Under the pieces are notes generated by a model. The model was not told the origin of the DNA. It made no database searches and saw only the letters and a list, made by a program, of their open reading frames with translations. This document shows, one piece after another, positions 59,536 to 64,000 of a stretch of 64,000 nt of DNA. Both the position numbers and the translations under genes were made by a program. The first letter of the stretch is position 1, and each line of letters opens with the position of its first letter. The stretch is from Corynebacterium sp. (GTDB lineage Bacteria > Actinomycetota > Actinomycetes > Mycobacteriales > Mycobacteriaceae): positions 7,563-71,562 of the forward strand of contig NZ_JASLIP010000035.1 of the NCBI RefSeq assembly GCF_030152825.1, read 5' to 3'.

Positions 59536-60741
59536 ATGAAGTTTGCCGTCATGCCGGACTCGTTCAAGGGCGCGCTCAGCGCGGGCGAGGCCACCGCCGC
59601 CATCACCCGCGGGCTGCTGCGGGCGATTCCCGACGCCCAGACCGTCACCATCCCCATGGCAGACGGCGGGGAAGGCACCGTCGAGGCCATGCTCGCCGCC
59701 CACCAGGGCGAGACCGGTTCCGCCGAGGACAGCGCCACGATCTGCGACTTCCCGCGCCGCGTGAGCTGCGAGGTCTCCGGCCCCCACGGCCCCACCGCCG
59801 CACCGGTGGCGGCGACCTACGCCCTGCTGGACGAACACACCGCCGTCATCGAAATGGCAGCCGCCGCGGGACTGCCGCTGATGGGTGAGGACCGCGACGT
59901 CGAAAACTCGACAACCTACGGCGTCGGCGAGCTGATCCGCGACGCGGTGGACAACGGTGCGACGCGGATCCTCATCGGGGCGGGCGGGTCGGCTACCAAC
60001 GACCTCGGCTGCGGGGCGGTCGCCGCACTCGGCGCCGTGTTCCGCGACGCCTCCGGCGAGGAGTTCCTCCCCACCGGGGCGACGCTGGCCGAGGTCGATT
60101 CCCTCAACCTTTCCGGGATTCCAAAGGCCATCACCGCGACCTCGATCACGGTCCTCGCCGATATCGATAACCCGGTCCTCGGCGCCCGCGGCTGCGCGGC
60201 AATCTTCGCTCCGCAGAAGGGTGCGGACGCCGAGTGCGTGGCCCGATTGGAAAGCGGCGGGGAGCACCTGACGGAGGTTCTCGCCCGGAGCTGCGGGACA
60301 TCGATCGCGGATCTGCCCGGCGCGGGTGCTGCCGGTGGGTTCGCCGGCGGGCTCGTGGCCACCCTGGGAGCGGAGATCCACCCCGGCATCGACGCGCTCT
60401 TGGAGGCCGTGGGCTTCGATTCCCTCGCCGCGGGGGTGGATGCCATCATCACCGCGGAAGGTCAGATCGATGGTCAATCGCTCTTCGGCAAGGTGCCGGT
60501 GGGCATCGCCCGGCGGGCGGGAACAACCCCAGTATTCGTGCTGGCAGGATCCGTCGGTGTGACGAAGGAAGACAGCGGCGTGGCGAGTGACATGCAGCCG
60601 CTCTACGACGCCGGGATCACCGCGGTCTTCACCATCGGGCAGCGCCCGGAGCCGCTCCATGCCGCGATCGCTGGCACGGCCGGCAACCTCGAATCCACGG
60701 CCGAGAATCTGGCCCGCACGCTCGCCGCCAGACACCCATGA
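59536..60741 (+). CDS. glxK: Glycerate kinase
   Basis: 401 residues. Phosphorylates D-glycerate with ATP for entry into glycolysis. Family motifs: MKFAVMPDSFKGALSA, PMADGGEGTVEAM, GAGGSATNDLGCGAVAALG, GFAGGLVATLG and TAEGQIDGQSLFGKVP. TACACT ends 7 nt before ATG 59536, so it has its own leaderless promoter even though the GntP permease lies just upstream. Confidence 0.95.
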   Translation: MKFAVMPDSFKGALSAGEATAAITRGLLRAIPDAQTVTIPMADGGEGTVEAMLAAHQGETGSAEDSATICDFPRRVSCEVSGPHGPTAAPVAATYALLDEHTAVIEMAAAAGLPLMGEDRDVENSTTYGVGELIRDAVDNGATRILIGAGGSATNDLGCGAVAALGAVFRDASGEEFLPTGATLAEVDSLNLSGIPKAITATSITVLADIDNPVLGARGCAAIFAPQKGADAECVARLESGGEHLTEVLARSCGTSIADLPGAGAAGGFAGGLVATLGAEIHPGIDALLEAVGFDSLAAGVDAIITAEGQIDGQSLFGKVPVGIARRAGTTPVFVLAGSVGVTKEDSGVASDMQPLYDAGITAVFTIGQRPEPLHAAIAGTAGNLESTAENLARTLAARHP

Positions 60742-60750
60742 AATAGGCTC

Positions 60751-61842
60751 ATGAAGCACGCCAAAAACCTCACCCGCATCGCGCGCAACTCCGTCAGCAG
60801 CCTAGCCACGGAGGTCCGCTCCCGGATCAAGGAGAAGAAGGCCCGCCTCGCCCCGAAGCCCGGAGCACCGCGCCCGGTCAGGCCAGGAATCCGCGACCTC
60901 GATGCCACCGGCGTCCTCACCGTCCAGGACCACGGCACGGACATCCCCTTGCACTGGTACGAGGTCGGCCCCAGCGGCGACTCTGCCGCGGAGGCGGGCG
61001 ACGCGGAACCGCTGACGATCGTGTTTATCCACGGCTTCACCCTCGGCGCGGACTCCTGGTACCGCCAGTTCCGCGGGCTGCGTAAAGAGCTGCCGGGCGT
61101 GCGTCTCCTCACCCTTGACCTGCGCGGTCACGGTAAGACCGGCGCGGTGCCACCCTCGTCGTGTTCGACGGACACGGCGGCGCAGGACGTCCTGGCCGTC
61201 GTCGCCGAGCGCGCACCGGCCGGAAAGCTGATCCTCGTCGGTCACTCCCTCGGCGGGCAGATTGCATTCGCCGCGCTGCGGCATGCCCCGGAGGACGTGC
61301 AGCAGCGCATCGCGGGGCTCGTGCTGGTGTCCACGGCCATCGACCGCTTCGCCGCCAACGGCATCCCGGAGCTGCTAAATCTGCGCATCGTTGGCTGGCT
61401 GGCCGGGCTGCTGAAGGCCTCGCCGAAACGGGTTCGCAAGCTGCGCGACAAGATCGCCGGCCTGATCGCCCCGGCTCTCGCGATCGCGGTGTTCTCCCGC
61501 CCCACGAACCGCCAGGTCATCGACCTGCACGCCTACATGATCAACGAAACGCCGTTGGACACGTACCTGGGCTTCCTCGATGACCTGCGCGGGCACGATG
61601 AATACGACGCCGTCCCGTATCTTTCCGATCTGCCCGGGACCGTCCTCGTCGGGGACAACGACGACGTCACCTCGCGCGAACAGGCTGAAAAGATCATTGA
61701 TGCGTGGCCGGGCGCGGAGCTGGTCGAGGTCACCAACGCGGGCCACATGCTCCCGCTGGAGGCTCCGAAGGAGGTCAACGCGGTGATCGCGCGACTGGCA
61801 GAGCGGGTCGCGGGAGGTACGACGCACCCCCAACAGCGCTGA
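60751..61842 (+). CDS. Alpha/beta hydrolase
   Basis: 363 residues. Oxyanion segment FIHGFTLGADSWYRQF, nucleophile elbow VGHSLGGQIAF, likely acid Asp in VGDNDDVTS and His in NAGHMLPLE. The first ~60 residues are basic and may bind membrane or other proteins. No signal peptide. Starts 9 nt after glxK with a poor ribosome site, so may be coupled to it. Resembles mycobacterial lipase/esterase-type hydrolases; substrate unknown. Confidence 0.85.
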   Translation: MKHAKNLTRIARNSVSSLATEVRSRIKEKKARLAPKPGAPRPVRPGIRDLDATGVLTVQDHGTDIPLHWYEVGPSGDSAAEAGDAEPLTIVFIHGFTLGADSWYRQFRGLRKELPGVRLLTLDLRGHGKTGAVPPSSCSTDTAAQDVLAVVAERAPAGKLILVGHSLGGQIAFAALRHAPEDVQQRIAGLVLVSTAIDRFAANGIPELLNLRIVGWLAGLLKASPKRVRKLRDKIAGLIAPALAIAVFSRPTNRQVIDLHAYMINETPLDTYLGFLDDLRGHDEYDAVPYLSDLPGTVLVGDNDDVTSREQAEKIIDAWPGAELVEVTNAGHMLPLEAPKEVNAVIARLAERVAGGTTHPQQR

Positions 61843-61902
61843 GACATCGTTACTGGAGCATGAGCTGACGTGTACACCCCACACCACGGTCCAAAACGCC
61901 AG

Positions 61903-61928
61903 AGTCCCCGGCCAAAGGACCGGGGACT
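61903..61928. terminator. Bidirectional terminator between convergent genes
   Basis: Perfect AGTCCCCGG/CCGGGGACT stem with an 8-nt loop between the hydrolase and acyl-CoA ligase genes. Weak U-tract both ways. Confidence 0.65.
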
Positions 61929-61978
61929 CACGAGGCACAAGCGCTAGAACTGGAGCCAGCAAAAGCGAATGCCACTGT

Positions 61979-63616
61979 CTACTGCGGCGCTGACACCAGC
62001 TGCGCGTCGAGTGGGCGGTTTTTCAGGTCCTTGCGCAGGATCTTTCCGGTGGCAGATTTTGGAACAGCGTCCACAAACTCCACGATGCGAACCTTCTTAT
62101 ACGGCGCTACCCGCTCCGCAACCCACGCCTTCAGCTCCTCCGGGTCAATCTTTGCCGGAACGCCAGCAGAATTCTGCTGCGGTACAACAAAAGCTCGAGG
62201 AATCTCTTCGCCGTCTTCCTCGCGCACATAGCCGACCACCGCGGCATCAGAAATGTCATCCCGGGTCAGGAGCAGCGCCTCCAGCTCTGCCGGAGGCACC
62301 TGGTAGCCCTTGTACTTGATCAATTCCTTCGCGCGATCAACGACGTAGCAATTACCTTCCGAATCCACGGCGACCATGTCACCGGTGCGCAACCAACCAT
62401 CCGGCAGCAGAGTCCGGGCCGTGGCCTCCTCGTTGTTGAGATAGCCCTTCATCACCTGCGGACCGCGGACCCACATTTCACCAACCGCCGATCGTTCGCC
62501 CGACTGTGTGGGCGCGGGAATCTCCGGCAGATCATCCTTGGAGATATCAACGATCTTGATCTCGGTATTTGGCAACGGAGCGCCAACGGACTCTAGAGGC
62601 GTCACGTTAACCAAAGAGTTATGGGTAACCGGGGAGGTTTCAGTCATCCCAAAGCCCTGGTAGATATCCACGCTGAGCCGCTGCTGCACCGCGATGGCAA
62701 GCTCCCGGTCGAGGGGTGCTGCTCCGGACTGGATAGCGCGCAGAGAGCTCAGGTCATAGGACTCCACCGCCGGGTGCTTCGCGAGTAGAACAGCGATCGG
62801 CGGCGCGATGAAGGTGCAGTCAATGTTGAATCGCTCATGTGCTGACAAGAAAGATTCCAACTCGAACTTCGGCAGCGTGACCATTGTGCAGCCCTGAAAC
62901 AGAGCCGCCCCAAGCAGGCAGTTCATACCGTAAATGTGGAAGAAGGGAAGGACGCCGCAGACCACCGAGCCGGTTTTCATGCCATTGTGCTGCATGGACG
63001 GGGACACCTGGAAGAGATTGGCGACCAGATTCTGGTGGCTCAGCTTCACACCCTTCGGAATCCCTGTGGTTCCCGAAGAAAACGGCAACACAGCAATATC
63101 CTCGTCCGCGTTGATTTCAACCTCAGGCGCAGTGTGATTTTCGGCGAGAAGCGCCTTGAGCCCAGCCTCGGCATCGGTGAGGTTAATAATCCCTTCAGCC
63201 GGAATCCCCTTCGCCTGCGCAGCTTCCATGCCTGCGGTGCCCAGCAGATCTGTGGTGAGCAGCATCTTTGCATCCGCCGCCCGCAACTGCTTTTCAGCAT
63301 CCTCAGCAGTCGCCAAGGAGCCTAGCGTCGTCACCGTGGCCCCGGATCGAAGAATGCCGAAGTAGGAAATGACAAACGCGGCATGGTTGGGGCAGTGCAG
63401 CGCAACCACGTCCCCCTTCCCGACCCCGCGAGCGGCGAGAGCGCCTGCCATGCGCTCGTAACTCGCCTTCAATTCTTGAAAGGTCATCTCCTCGCCGGTC
63501 AAACCGTCGATGAGCGCAGTTCTGTTTGTCAGCCCGCCCGACAGGTCGCCGAAGATGGCGTCATAAAGAGGAATCTGTGGGATTGTGACGTCTGGATAAG
63601 GGCTTGGGATAGGCAT
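61979..63616 (-). CDS. AMP-dependent acyl-CoA ligase, 4-coumarate-CoA ligase type
   Basis: 545 residues. Activates a carboxylic acid as acyl-AMP then CoA ester. P-loop PFSSGTTGIPKGVKLSH, YQGFGMTETSP, GWLRTGDMVAVD and the C-terminal catalytic Lys in PKSATGKILRKDL. Layout and the YKGYQVPPAELEALL segment place it with 4CL and plant OPC-8 type ligases rather than long-chain FadD. GAAAGGATTACC precedes the ATG. The intergenic sites upstream suggest repressor control. Substrate unknown. Confidence 0.9.
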   Translation of the reverse strand: MPIPSPYPDVTIPQIPLYDAIFGDLSGGLTNRTALIDGLTGEEMTFQELKASYERMAGALAARGVGKGDVVALHCPNHAAFVISYFGILRSGATVTTLGSLATAEDAEKQLRAADAKMLLTTDLLGTAGMEAAQAKGIPAEGIINLTDAEAGLKALLAENHTAPEVEINADEDIAVLPFSSGTTGIPKGVKLSHQNLVANLFQVSPSMQHNGMKTGSVVCGVLPFFHIYGMNCLLGAALFQGCTMVTLPKFELESFLSAHERFNIDCTFIAPPIAVLLAKHPAVESYDLSSLRAIQSGAAPLDRELAIAVQQRLSVDIYQGFGMTETSPVTHNSLVNVTPLESVGAPLPNTEIKIVDISKDDLPEIPAPTQSGERSAVGEMWVRGPQVMKGYLNNEEATARTLLPDGWLRTGDMVAVDSEGNCYVVDRAKELIKYKGYQVPPAELEALLLTRDDISDAAVVGYVREEDGEEIPRAFVVPQQNSAGVPAKIDPEELKAWVAERVAPYKKVRIVEFVDAVPKSATGKILRKDLKNRPLDAQLVSAPQ

Positions 63617-63672
63617 AGCGGTAATCCTTTCGGCGTATCAACGAACCGCGGAGCGTGACCCATAGTTGAAAT

Positions 63673-63688
63673 CTGAAACGTGATTCAG
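63673..63688 (-). promoter_or_regulatory. Candidate repressor operator before the acyl-CoA ligase
   Basis: CTGAAACGTGATTCAG, 5-bp perfect arms around 6 nt, lying at about +6 to +21 of the predicted transcript. Another palindrome, GTTTTCCTTGAAAAC, lies upstream of the promoter at 63731-63745. The regulator is unknown; TetR or FadR-type proteins are candidates. Confidence 0.4.
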
Positions 63689-63700
63689 GTCATAAGCGAG

Positions 63701-63728
63701 AGGTTAGCAGAATCCCTTTCCCTGGCAA
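63701..63728 (-). promoter_or_regulatory. Promoter of the acyl-CoA ligase gene
   Basis: -35 TTGCCA (63723-63728), -10 TAACCT (63701-63706), 16-nt spacer; leader about 78 nt. Confidence 0.5.
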
Positions 63729-63799
63729 ATGTTTTCCTTGAAAACAACTACGCGGGCCTCTATCCATCGCCAGTCGCCCCCTCAGCGACCCCGTCCGGA

Positions 63800-64000
63800 C
63801 TATCGCAGGTGAAGCAAGCGCTCCGCTCCGTCGAAAAGATGCGAGTGCTCGTTGTAGCTCACGAGACGCACCGGAGTAAGCCCATCCACACCTCGGCCCC
63901 CTCCATCGAACGGCGCCACCTCCAGCTGGCGAGCACCTCCAACCCACCCATCAGCATTAGCTCCCGACCTCTTTGGGAGAACCCTAAGCACAGTCAAAGA
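63800..64000 (-). CDS. Possible C-terminal end of a gene beyond the right edge
   Basis: Open frame from the window edge for 66 codons, ending SYNEHSHLFDGAERLLHLR. The composition looks coding, but no family is recognised and the frame enters from outside the window. Could be a chance frame. The 63617-63799 stretch before it holds only the promoter and palindromes above. Confidence 0.3.
   Translation of the reverse strand, partial: SLTVLRVLPKRSGANADGWVGGARQLEVAPFDGGGRGVDGLTPVRLVSYNEHSHLFDGAERLLHLR

Noticed and set aside
57951..59795. 614-codon minus-strand frame
   Set aside because: Antisense to the GntP permease; rich in Asp/Glu/His, the usual shadow of a membrane-protein gene.

Overview
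The window is a piece of a Corynebacterium chromosome. Diagnostic signs are the groEL2 / tiny cell-wall porin / ppk2 arrangement, the glnX-glnH-pknG operon, a cysHDNYZ-type sulfate operon with McbR-like boxes, a GlxR-like box, and a dacB-tilS-hpt-ftsH-fol-pan gene order shared with mycobacteria. High GC and many apparently leaderless genes fit this. The species cannot be fixed from sequence alone; the ~37-residue porins recall the lipophilic C. jeikeium group. I see no phage, IS element, CRISPR array, rRNA or tRNA.

Layout. 1-1.9 kb: two acyl-CoA dehydrogenases, the second cut by the left edge. 2-18.4 kb, minus strand: lysS; an NO-defence pair (hmp, nsrR) behind a near-perfect NsrR operator; then panD, panC, three conserved proteins, folK-folB-folP-folE, ftsH, hpt, tilS and dacB. 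18.4-21.2 kb, plus: ppa, a rhodanese, a small membrane protein and a nitronate monooxygenase. 21.3-25.2 kb, minus: ppk2, two porin genes of 36-37 codons and groEL2 with tandem CIRCE operators. 25.2-29.5 kb: an M20 peptidase, a carboxylesterase and an orphan LeuA regulatory-domain protein behind a leader peptide and hairpin. 29.8-37.6 kb: a YbdK-type ligase, LytR_C and DUF3263 proteins, def, a GNAT enzyme, xthA, cardiolipin synthase and a MarR regulator. 37.7-40.8 kb: a Bcr/CflA exporter and a two-gene ABC transporter. 41-46.2 kb: glnX-glnH-pknG. 46.2-49.7 kb: modA-modB, moaC and a moaB-moaE fusion. 49.9-52.6 kb: pta-ackA. 52.8-57.7 kb: cysH-D-N-Y-Z. 58-64 kb: a GntP permease with glycerate kinase, an alpha/beta hydrolase, an acyl-CoA ligase and possibly the tail of one more gene.

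How it works together. Most genes are core metabolism: folate and pantothenate synthesis, sulfate assimilation, molybdenum cofactor, acetate overflow, and amino-acid-sensing control of the TCA cycle through PknG. Regulation is unusually readable here: NsrR, McbR, CIRCE/HrcA and GlxR sites, plus a set of -10 hexamers placed 6-7 nt before start codons, implying leaderless mRNAs. The best candidate for something under-described is the orphan LeuA regulatory domain with its own leaderless leader peptide and long-range hairpin (28.75-29.54 kb). A 56-bp palindromic repeat present twice is second.
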